This document shows positions 20,041 to 26,905 of a stretch of DNA of 64,000 bases, piece after piece. The notes below the pieces were generated by a model. That model made no database searches. It was not told where the DNA came from and saw nothing but the letters and a program-made list of their open reading frames with translations. The position numbers were made by a program, and so were the translations under genes. Positions within the stretch are counted from its first letter, which is position 1; each line of letters begins with the position of its first letter. The stretch is taken from assembly GCF_021391395.1 (NCBI RefSeq), contig NZ_CP090059.1:1845001-1909000 (forward strand). Direction: 5' to 3'. This DNA is from Sphingomonas cannabina (lineage in GTDB: Bacteria; Pseudomonadota; Alphaproteobacteria; Sphingomonadales; Sphingomonadaceae).

Positions 20041-20385
20041 CTAGAGCGGTCCCCGGAACACGAACCATGCACCCAGTGCGATGAGGGCGAAGCCGACGGC
20101 ATGATTGACGGTGAAGCGCTCGCCCAGCCAGAGGACCGAGAAGATCGCGAAGACGGTGAGGGTGATCACCTCCTGCATCGCCTTGAGCTGGGCGGTCGAA
20201 TAGACGGCGCTGCCGAAGCGGTTGGCGGGGACCGCAAGGCAATATTCGAAGAAGGCAATCCCCCAGCTCGCCACGATCACGATCGCGAGCGGCTGCGCCT
20301 TGAAGCGCAGGTGCCCGTACCAGGCGAACGTCATGAACACGTTCGAGGCGAGCAGCATCAGGATCGGGGCGATGCGCTCAACCAT
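20041..20385 (-). CDS. DUF486 (DMT-like) membrane protein
   Basis: 114-residue four-helix membrane protein of DUF486, related to small drug/metabolite transporters. Helices: IAPILMLLASNVFMTFAWYG, LAIVIVASWGIAFFEYCLAV, VITLTVFAIFSVLWLGERF and VGFALIALGAWFVF. The block WGIAFFEYCLAVPANR is diagnostic. The start at 20385 lies 8 nt after the serS stop, so it is cotranscribed with serS; upstream in-frame codons overlap serS and are not used. Confidence 0.86.
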   Translation of the reverse strand: MVERIAPILMLLASNVFMTFAWYGHLRFKAQPLAIVIVASWGIAFFEYCLAVPANRFGSAVYSTAQLKAMQEVITLTVFAIFSVLWLGERFTVNHAVGFALIALGAWFVFRGPL

Positions 20386-20393
20386 CGGCCGGC

Positions 20394-21674
20394 TCAGGCG
20401 CCCGGTTCGAGCCGGTTGAGGCCGCGCAGATACGGTTGGAGCGCCTCCGGCACCGCGACCGCGCCGTCCTGCTGCTGATAGTTCTCGATCACCGCGACCA
20501 GCGTGCGCCCGACCGCCAGTCCCGAGCCGTTGAGCGTATGGACGAAGCGCGTCGCCTTCTCGCCGGCCGGCCGGCAGCGCGCATTCATGCGGCGCGCCTG
20601 GAAGTCGGTGCAGGTCGAGCAGCTCGAGATCTCGCGATAGCGCGCCTGGCCGGGCAACCACACTTCGAGATCGTAGGTGCGCGCCGCCGAGAAGCCCATG
20701 TCGCCGGTGCACAGCTTCATGCGGCGGAAGGGGAGGCCGAGCCGGGTCAATATGTCCTCGGCGGCGGCGGTCATGCGCTCATGCTCCGCCTCGGACTGTT
20801 CGGGGGTGGTGATGGAGACCATCTCCGCCTTCTCGAACTGATGCTGCCGGATATAGCCGCGCGTGTCGCGCCCGGCGGCGCCCGCCTCCGAGCGGAAGCA
20901 GGGGGTGAGTGCGGCGAAGCGCAGCGGCAGCTCCTCCTCGGGAAGGATCTGCTCGCGGACGATGTTGGTCAGGCTTACCTCGGCGGTCGGGATCAGCCAG
21001 CGACCGTCGGTGGTTCTGAACAGGTCCTCGGCGAATTTGGGGAGCTGGCCGGTGCCGTAGACCGCCTCGTCGCGCACCAGCAGCGGCGGCACGACCTCCT
21101 CATAGCCGTGCCCGCGCGTCAGCGTGTCGAGCATGAACTGGCCGAGCGCGCGGTGGAGCCTGGCAGCGGGCCCGCGCAGCAGCGTGAATCGCGCGCCGGC
21201 GAGCGCCACGCCCGTCTCGAAGTCGAGCCCGAGCGCAGGGCCGAGCGCATCATGCTCTTTCGCCTCGAAGGCGAAGGCCGGCGGTTCGCCGACCGTCTTC
21301 TCCAGCGCATTGTCGTTCTCGTCGGCGCCTTCGGGCACGTCGGGCAACGGCAGGTTGGGGATCGAGGCGAGGCGGGTAGTGAGCTCGTGCCCGACCTGCT
21401 GCTCCTCGTCTTCGAGCGCGGGCAGCCGCTCCTTGAGGGCCGCTACCTCCGCCATCAGCGCCTGCGCCGTCGCTTCGTCCTTCTGCGCCTTGGCCGCGCC
21501 GATCGCCTTGGAGGCTTCGTTGCGGCGTGCCTGGCCCGCCTGGATCTCGGTGATCAGCGCGCGGCGGCGTTCGTCGAGCGCGGCGAGGCCGGCAGCCTGG
21601 GGCTCCAGCCCGCGCCGGGCGAGCGCGGCGTCGAAGGCGGCGGGGTCATCGCGGATCAGGCGGATGTCGTGCAT
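20394..21674 (-). CDS. serS: Seryl-tRNA synthetase
   Basis: 426-residue class II synthetase charging tRNA-Ser, one of whose substrates is encoded at 6265. [20 protein letters not shown] starts the coiled-coil arm (about residues 30-100, [20 protein letters not shown]). Class II motif 2 appears as [21 protein letters not shown], and motif 3 near the end as [20 protein letters not shown]. Complete, normal length. Divergent from the host-attachment-family gene. Confidence 0.97.
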   Translation of the reverse strand: MHDIRLIRDDPAAFDAALARRGLEPQAAGLAALDERRRALITEIQAGQARRNEASKAIGAAKAQKDEATAQALMAEVAALKERLPALEDEEQQVGHELTTRLASIPNLPLPDVPEGADENDNALEKTVGEPPAFAFEAKEHDALGPALGLDFETGVALAGARFTLLRGPAARLHRALGQFMLDTLTRGHGYEEVVPPLLVRDEAVYGTGQLPKFAEDLFRTTDGRWLIPTAEVSLTNIVREQILPEEELPLRFAALTPCFRSEAGAAGRDTRGYIRQHQFEKAEMVSITTPEQSEAEHERMTAAAEDILTRLGLPFRRMKLCTGDMGFSAARTYDLEVWLPGQARYREISSCSTCTDFQARRMNARCRPAGEKATRFVHTLNGSGLAVGRTLVAVIENYQQQDGAVAVPEALQPYLRGLNRLEPGA

Positions 21675-21763
21675 GGGGCGGGGCTATGGCGGGGGGCGGT
21701 GAACGGCGCAACCCCGGCGGAACCGGGGCGTTGGTTTGCGGCAACGAAAGAGAGGAGATGCCC

Positions 21764-22276
21764 ATGCGAGTTCCGCACGACGCGGTGGTCGTCGTCGCCG
21801 ACGGTCGCAAGATGCTGGTGCTGAGGAACGAAGGCGACGCAGGTCGCATCAACCTGCAGGTCGAGCACCACGAGGTGAAACCCAATCCCAGGGACGGCGA
21901 GCAGAAGACCGACGCCGCCGGCCGCGCCTCCTCCACTCAGTCGGGTCCCGGCGCGCCCGCGGTGGCGCGGAACGGATCGATGCACGCCCGCGGCGGCGGC
22001 GCCCAGTTCGCCCCCTCGCGCGGCAGCATGGAGGAGGTCGACTTCCACCAGCTCGAGGAGGACCGCTTCGCGGCGGAGACCGCGGCGCTGCTCAAGGAAC
22101 GTGCACTGCGCAACGATTTCGAGTCGCTGATCATCGTCGCGCCGCCCAAGACATTGGGGGAACTTAGGAAACACTATCACAAGGAAGTCAGCGACCGGCT
22201 GGCGGCGGAGATCAGCAAGGATCTGACTGGCCATACCGTGCCGCAGATCGAGCAGGCACTGACCGCCGCCGAATAA
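21764..22276 (+). CDS. Host attachment protein family (PF10116-like)
   Basis: 170-residue protein like the host attachment proteins first linked to Agrobacterium adhesion. It starts MRVPHDAVVVVADGRKMLVL; the ATG at 21764 has gaggag about 7 nt upstream (ATG at 21758 is possible). Core marks: FHQLEEDRFAAETAALLKER, DFESLIIVAPPKTLGELRKH and the end VSDRLAAEISKDLTGHTVPQ. The fold resembles eRF1/archaeal Pelota-type domains and no signal peptide is present, so the real role is probably cytosolic and not attachment. Convergent with the PEP-CTERM-like gene. Confidence 0.83.
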   Translation: MRVPHDAVVVVADGRKMLVLRNEGDAGRINLQVEHHEVKPNPRDGEQKTDAAGRASSTQSGPGAPAVARNGSMHARGGGAQFAPSRGSMEEVDFHQLEEDRFAAETAALLKERALRNDFESLIIVAPPKTLGELRKHYHKEVSDRLAAEISKDLTGHTVPQIEQALTAAE

Positions 22277-22291
22277 CGGCGGCGGCGCAGC

Positions 22292-23332
22292 TCAGTCCTT
22301 CGCGGCTGCCCCCTTCTTGGCGAAGCGCTTGCGGGCGACCAGCGCCGCTGCGGCGCCGCCGAACAGCAGGACCATCGGCGGCGCCGGCACCGACGTCGGG
22401 TTGCCGCTGCTCGAGCTGCTGGTGCTGCTGCCGTGATGGCCGCCGTTCGAGCTCCAGCCGCCGTTGGACGACCAGCCGCTGCTCGTCGAGGAGGAGGTCG
22501 AGCTGGACGTCGACGATGAGGTCGAGGTCGACGACGAGACATCGCCCGATGACGAGGATGAGGTTGAGGACGATGTCGACGAGGACACGTCGCCGCTCGA
22601 ACTGGACGAAGTCGAGGACGAGACGTCGCCGCTCGACGACGAAGTCGAGCTGACGTTGCCCGAGGACGACGTCGAGCTCACGTTGCCGCTCGACGTCGAT
22701 GACGAGGAACCACCGCTCGACGTCGAGGAGGACGAGCCACCGCTCGAGGTTGAGGTGGACGAGCCGCCTGTCGACGTCGACGAACCGCCGGTCGAAGTGG
22801 AGGTCGAGCCGCCGGTCGAGGACGAGGTCGACGAGATGACCACCCCGCCTGAACCGCCGCCACCGCCGCCGAAGAAGCCACCGGCGAAGAAACCGCCGCC
22901 GAAGCCCCCGAAACCGCCGCCGCCGAGCACGGCGCCGCCACCGCCACCGCCGCCGCCTGCGACGATCGGCATCTCGCCGCTCGATCCGGTATAGGGTGGG
23001 GGCAGCGGGATCGGCGCGCCCTGCGCGGTCATCACCACCGCCGGCGTGGTGGTGGTCGTGGTGCGGGTGACGACGCAGCGCAGCCGCCGCGACGCGCCGG
23101 TGCCGACGTAGCTGCGGGTGACCTTGGCTCCCGCCACCGCCCGGCACACCGGGCGTGAGGCGACGCGGACCTTGCGCACGACGCGCTTCGTCGCGACTCG
23201 CGGCTTGGCGACCTTGCTCGAATAGATGCGCTGGGCTTGCGCCTGCTCGGCGACATGCACCGCACCGCCGCCGATCAGCGCGCCGCCCGCGGCGCAGGCG
23301 CACAATTTCGCGAGAGCCATCCGTACCGACAT
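22292..23332 (-). CDS. Ser/Thr/Gly-rich PEP-CTERM-like surface protein
   Basis: 346 residues. The start at 23332 (MSVRMALAKLCACAAGGALI) gives a signal peptide ending near VAEQAQAQ. A basic domain follows (KVAKPRVATKRVVRKVRVAS, with two Cys), then Gly runs, then about 130 residues of almost pure Ser/Thr/Gly with repeated SSSGDVSS and SGNVSSTSS units. The end VPAPPMVLLFGGAAAALVAR plus KR is a PEP-CTERM-type sorting tail: a Pro-rich motif, one membrane helix and basic residues. By analogy it would be processed by an exosortase and heavily glycosylated in an exopolysaccharide matrix. The exosortase is not in the window. Confidence 0.78.
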   Translation of the reverse strand: MSVRMALAKLCACAAGGALIGGGAVHVAEQAQAQRIYSSKVAKPRVATKRVVRKVRVASRPVCRAVAGAKVTRSYVGTGASRRLRCVVTRTTTTTTPAVVMTAQGAPIPLPPPYTGSSGEMPIVAGGGGGGGGAVLGGGGFGGFGGGFFAGGFFGGGGGGSGGVVISSTSSSTGGSTSTSTGGSSTSTGGSSTSTSSGGSSSSTSSGGSSSSTSSGNVSSTSSSGNVSSTSSSSGDVSSSTSSSSSGDVSSSTSSSTSSSSSGDVSSSTSTSSSTSSSTSSSTSSGWSSNGGWSSNGGHHGSSTSSSSSGNPTSVPAPPMVLLFGGAAAALVARKRFAKKGAAAKD

Positions 23333-23730
23333 CGTCCCACTCTTCCGTTCAGCGCGGCCGCTGCATCGTGCAGCTATCCGTTGCGCCATGCGAATGAAGT
23401 GCAGAACAAAGCGTTAAGTGCAACGGCATTAACCATAGTTACGGTCCCGAATTGCAAAAATCATACGAGGCGCCGCTGGAGATCATGGTTAATGTTCTGT
23501 TCGGGGACATTTTCGGCGACTTGGCACGGCGGACAGGGCGTTTCCCGGCCGTTCCTCAACATCCGTCGCCAGCTCCGTTCAGCGCCTCGCAATCTCCGGC
23601 GAAATAGAGCTGTGGAAAGAATGATCGGCTCGCTTGTGGAGGGCTGCGGCTTTCCCTATAGGCCACGCAGGGAAAAGGCGGTCTCCCGGGACGGTCTCGG
23701 GCCGGGGAAAGCCGGTGTGGAGAGTTGGGG
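23333..23730. promoter_or_regulatory. 398-nt control region with two opposed TTAACCAT sites
   Basis: No gene is seen here. TTAACCAT on the plus strand (23429-23436) and on the minus strand (23485-23492) form a 10-bp inverted repeat (cattaaccat / atggttaatg). TTAACCAT is reported as a CtrA-type motif in Caulobacter; the other known form, TTAA-N7-TTAA, is not found here. The stretch is less GC-rich than its surroundings, as expected for divergent promoters of the surface-protein gene and dksA. Which gene the sites would control is unknown. Confidence 0.4.
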
Positions 23731-24198
23731 ATGGCCACTGTTCTTGATCCGTCGGGCGACTTCGAGGCCTGGCGCGTTCCGGCAAACGACGAAAGTACCG
23801 ACGGCTATCGGCCGAGCGCCGACGAGCCGTTCATGAACCCGCGGCAGCAGGAATATTTCCGCGCAAAGCTCAATGCCTGGAAGGACGCGATCTATCGCGA
23901 GGCGCAGGGGACGCTGTCTCAGCTCCAGACCGACTCGCTGCGTGAGGCCGATCTCGCCGATCGCGCCACCAGCGAGACCGACTGGTCGATCGAGCTCAGG
24001 ACCCGCGACCGCCAGCGCAAGCTGATCGCCAAGATCGACGCGGCGCTGCGCCGGATCGATGAGGGCGAGTACGGCTATTGCGAGGTCACCGGCGAGCCGA
24101 TCTCGCTCGCCCGGTTGGAAGCGCGGCCGATCGCGACGATGACGGTCGAGGCGCAGGAGCGCCACGAGCGCAACGAGCGCGTCTCGCGCGACGACTAA
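23731..24198 (+). CDS. dksA: DksA/TraR-family RNA polymerase-binding regulator
   Basis: 155-residue DksA, which binds the RNA polymerase secondary channel and works with ppGpp. The coiled coil spans about residues 40-100 (QEYFRAKLNAWKDAIYREAQ). The zinc-finger region reads YGYCEVTGEPISLARL and RPIATMTVEAQE: only one of the four usual Cys remains, the form typical of alphaproteobacteria, so no zinc should be bound there. The start at 23731 is ATG two codons after a TTG. The stop is a double taa taa. The PilZ gene follows 82 nt downstream. Confidence 0.92.
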   Translation: MATVLDPSGDFEAWRVPANDESTDGYRPSADEPFMNPRQQEYFRAKLNAWKDAIYREAQGTLSQLQTDSLREADLADRATSETDWSIELRTRDRQRKLIAKIDAALRRIDEGEYGYCEVTGEPISLARLEARPIATMTVEAQERHERNERVSRDD

Positions 24199-24280
24199 TA
24201 AGGGCCGAAACGGCTCGGTTAACGCTTTGGAAGGCGATCCATGGTGTAAGCCGTGGCCTGCCTTTCTGGACCGATGATCG

Positions 24281-24646
24281 ATGGACCAACTTTCGTATGA
24301 TTCGCTGATGTCTGCCGCGTCGGGCGATTCGCAGCGCAGTGGCGGCCGTGACAGCCTGTTGCTCGCGGCGAACCTGCGGATGGCAGGGCTCGACGAGCCG
24401 GTGCAGGTGCGGGTGCGCAACCTTTCGGCGGGCGGGCTGATGGCCGAATATGCCGGTCACGTCGACGTCAACGATCCGCTGGAGATCGAGGTGCGCGGCC
24501 TCGGCTGGGTGCGCGGCCGCATCGCCTGGGCGACCGACGGACGCATCGGCGTGGCGTTCGAGAAGCCGGTCGATCCCAAGGCTGCGCGCAAGCCGGTCGG
24601 GACCGGACGGCGGCCGACGCCGCCGACCGGTTACACGGGGCGCTGA
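24281..24646 (+). CDS. PilZ-domain protein (degenerate RxxxR)
   Basis: 121-residue single PilZ domain. The second c-di-GMP motif is present as RVRNLSAGGLMAEYAG (N-x-S-x-x-G), and the closing strands GWVRGRIAWATDGRIGVAFE fit the family. The usual RxxxR before the first strand is replaced by GGRDSLLLAANL, so nucleotide binding may be weak or lost. The basic tail has RKPVGTGRRPTPP. It follows dksA on the same strand. c-di-GMP could come from the GGDEF-EAL enzyme at 41443. Confidence 0.85.
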   Translation: MDQLSYDSLMSAASGDSQRSGGRDSLLLAANLRMAGLDEPVQVRVRNLSAGGLMAEYAGHVDVNDPLEIEVRGLGWVRGRIAWATDGRIGVAFEKPVDPKAARKPVGTGRRPTPPTGYTGR

Positions 24647-24654
24647 GACACTCC

Positions 24655-24810
24655 CTAGAGGAGCGTCAGTTCCTCCTTCACGCGCAGTTTGCGGCGTTTG
24701 AGCTCCGCAATCATCATCCGGTCAGGCAAGGGACGCGCCTGCTCATCGGCGATCTTGCGATCGAGCGAGGCGTGCTTGGCCTCAAGCGCCGAAATATGCG
24801 CAGTCTGCAT
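24655..24810 (-). CDS. DUF465 (YdcH-like) small protein
   Basis: 51 residues: MQTAHISALEAKHASLDRKI, then RPLPDRMMIAELKRRKLRVK and EELTLL. This is the DUF465/YdcH helical hairpin. A clear aggagg site lies 9 nt upstream of the ATG at 24810. It is antiparallel to the second DUF465 gene 140 nt away. Function unknown; members are abundant small proteins in proteobacteria. Confidence 0.85.
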   Translation of the reverse strand: MQTAHISALEAKHASLDRKIADEQARPLPDRMMIAELKRRKLRVKEELTLL

Positions 24811-24950
24811 GGATGTTGTCCTCCTGCAAGGGGTTGCGGGATCAGTGAGTAAATCACTGTTTGATGCGCTTGTCGCGGGGCAATTTCGGTGCGATCGATA
24901 GCCCGTGCATTTTTGCGTGGCGGGGCGATCGAAAGGGGGCTTGGGAGCGC

Positions 24951-25148
24951 GTGGACGAGGCCGAGATCCGGCGGCGAATCGAGCTTCTGAGGGTCGAGCA
25001 TCGCGACCTCGACGATGCCATCGCCGCGCTGGCCGCGAGTCCGGCGCCCGATCAGCTCCAGATCGCGCGACTCAAGCGGCGCAAGCTGCGCCTGCGCGAC
25101 GAGATCGCGCTGCTCGAGGACCAGCTCATCCCCGACATCATCGCTTGA
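24951..25148 (+). CDS. DUF465 small protein (second copy)
   Basis: 65 residues from GTG at 24951 with a gggag site just upstream: MDEAEIRRRIELLRVEHRDL, then DQLQIARLKRRKLRLRDEIA and LEDQLIPDIIA. Same LKRRKLR..EE/DEI core as the neighbour at 24655. Longer in-frame starts exist (to 24861) but the extra residues do not fit the family. The DUF1465 gene follows 85 nt later. Confidence 0.85.
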   Translation: MDEAEIRRRIELLRVEHRDLDDAIAALAASPAPDQLQIARLKRRKLRLRDEIALLEDQLIPDIIA

Positions 25149-25233
25149 GCGCCGCGCCGAATCGGGAAGTTTCGCGACGGATACCCCCATTGAATCCTTT
25201 TGCTTTTCGGCGGTTCATGGCACGTTCTCCGGC

Positions 25234-25689
25234 ATGACAGGCGAACACGCGCATCTCCACCGACGGCTGATCGATTCGCTCTATGTCGAATCGATGCTGC
25301 TCGCCGACGAGGCGCGGGGCTATTTCGACGAGGTCGGCCGCGGCGACCGCGAGTCGCTCGATGCCTTCTCGCGGGTGGTGTTCTCGTGCGAGTCGATGAA
25401 GGTGACGACGCGGCTGATGCACGTCATCGCCTGGCTGCTCACCCAGCGCGCGGTGCAGGTCGGCGAGCTCAAGCCGAAGGACGCGCTCGATCCCTCACGC
25501 CGACTCGGCGAGGCGCCCGAGAGCGAGGCGCAGGTGATCGACGTCATGCCCGACGCGGCGCGGGTGCTGATCACGGCGAGCATCGACCTCCACCGCCGCG
25601 TCGCCCGCCTCGACCGCGCCCAGGGCGAGCCGCCGCTGACGGTCAGCCCCGCGCGGGCGATGATCGACCGGCTGGCGCTGTCGTTCTGA
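25234..25689 (+). CDS. DUF1465 family protein
   Basis: 151-residue alphaproteobacterial protein. Start MTGEHAHLHRRLIDSLYVES at 25234. Family core: LLADEARGYFDEVGRG, FSCESMKVTTRLMHVIAWLL and SIDLHRRVARLDRA. All-helical and cytosolic. In Caulobacter a member of this family is described as the cell-cycle regulator CtrA-linked growth factor ZapA-independent group, but I cannot assign a role here. It sits after the DUF465 pair on the plus strand and is followed by an inverted repeat. Confidence 0.82.
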   Translation: MTGEHAHLHRRLIDSLYVESMLLADEARGYFDEVGRGDRESLDAFSRVVFSCESMKVTTRLMHVIAWLLTQRAVQVGELKPKDALDPSRRLGEAPESEAQVIDVMPDAARVLITASIDLHRRVARLDRAQGEPPLTVSPARAMIDRLALSF

Positions 25690-25714
25690 CGATCCGGATT
25701 AAGGGCAAAAATCA

Positions 25715-25802
25715 CCGTTCGCGCTGAGCTTGTCGAAGCATCGTCCTTCTTCCGGACGCCGGAGAAGGAAGGACGGCCCTTCGACAAGCTCAGGGCGAAC
25801 GG
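25715..25802. repeat. Intergenic inverted repeat (24-bp arms)
   Basis: ccgttcgcgctgagcttgtc.. (25715-25738) and its near-mirror (25779-25802), with an inner arm pair ccttcttccgg / ccggagaagg. It lies between the convergent DUF1465 and NMO genes. The gctgagcttgtcgaag arm is a type seen widely in sphingomonad intergenic DNA. Likely non-coding and possibly terminating both genes. Confidence 0.75.
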
Positions 25803-25811
25803 GGAGGGAGG

Positions 25812-26765
25812 TTAGAGCGCGGCGATCCGTGCCTTGGCGGCGCGATATTCCGCTTCGAGACGGTCGACGCGCGCCGCCACCGGCTCGATCTCGTGGACTG
25901 CGCCGATTCCCTGGCCCGATCCCCAGATGTCGCGCCAGGCCTTGGCCTGGTTGCCGCCGAAGTTCATCGTCTTGAGATCGCCCTCGGGCAGATTGTCCGG
26001 GTCGAGCCCTGCCGCGGCGATCGAGCCGCGCAGGTAGTTGCCGTGCACGCCGGTGAACAGGTTGGAATAGACGATGTCGGACGCGTGGCCGTCGACGATC
26101 GCCTGCTTGTAGGCATCGACCGCGTTCGCCTCATCGGTGGCGATGAAGGGCGAGCCGATATAGGCGAGGTCGGCGCCGCACGCCTCGGCCGCCAGGATCG
26201 CGCCGCCGTTGGCGATCGCGCCCGACAGCACCAGCGGCCCGCCGAACCATTCGCGGATCTCCTGCACGAAGGCGAAGGGGTTGAGCCGCCCGGCATGGCC
26301 GCCGGCGCCGGCGCACACCGCGATCAGCCCGTTCGCGCCCTTCTCGATCGCCTTGTGCGCGAACTGGTCGTTGATGACGTCGTGAAGCGTGATCCCGCCC
26401 CAGCTGTGGACCGCGGTATTGAGCTCTTCGCGCGCGCCCAGCGAGGTGATGACGATCGGCACCTGCCATTTGGCGCAGGTCGCGACGTCGACCTCCAGCC
26501 GGTCGTTGGAGCGATGGACGATCTGATTGACCGCGAACGGCGCGGCCGGCCGATCGGGATTGTCCCGGTTCCACGCCGCGAGCTCCTCGGTGATCCGATG
26601 AAGCCATTCGTCGAGCAGCGACTGCGGCCGCGCGTTGAGGGCGGGGAAGGAGCCAACGATCCCCGCCTTGCACTGGGCGATCACCAGATCGGGACCGGAG
26701 ACGATGAACAGCGGCGAGCCGATGACGGGAAGCCGCAAGCGGTCGAAGATCGGGGGCAGGGCCAT
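25812..26765 (-). CDS. Nitronate monooxygenase / 2-nitropropane dioxygenase family
   Basis: 317-residue FMN-dependent TIM-barrel enzyme that oxidises alkyl nitronates such as propionate-3-nitronate. The start at 26765 (MALPPIFDRLRLPVIGSPLF) fits the family; an upstream ATG at 26807 is less likely. FMN and active-site blocks: VCAGAGGHAGRLNPFAFVQE, LVLSGAIANGGAILAAEA and YIGSPFIATDEANA. Substrate specificity cannot be told. It stands alone, divergent from the M1 peptidase gene. Confidence 0.88.
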   Translation of the reverse strand: MALPPIFDRLRLPVIGSPLFIVSGPDLVIAQCKAGIVGSFPALNARPQSLLDEWLHRITEELAAWNRDNPDRPAAPFAVNQIVHRSNDRLEVDVATCAKWQVPIVITSLGAREELNTAVHSWGGITLHDVINDQFAHKAIEKGANGLIAVCAGAGGHAGRLNPFAFVQEIREWFGGPLVLSGAIANGGAILAAEACGADLAYIGSPFIATDEANAVDAYKQAIVDGHASDIVYSNLFTGVHGNYLRGSIAAAGLDPDNLPEGDLKTMNFGGNQAKAWRDIWGSGQGIGAVHEIEPVAARVDRLEAEYRAAKARIAAL

Positions 26766-26905
26766 CGGTCCAGTTTCATAGCGCAACCGAAACCATAGTC
26801 CAGCCATGCGGAAACTGTCCGATTCCGGACAGGCCGGACAGGAATTGCACGGAACGGCAAAACGGCGCAGGGGGCGCGTTATAGTGTATCCCGAAAGGCA
26901 TCCGA

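Noticed and set aside
22464..22994. 176-residue very acidic frame (many DDE runs) opposite the Ser/Thr-rich protein
   Set aside because: The acidic repeats are just the complement of Ser/Thr/Gly codons. The minus-strand reading has a signal peptide and a sorting tail.
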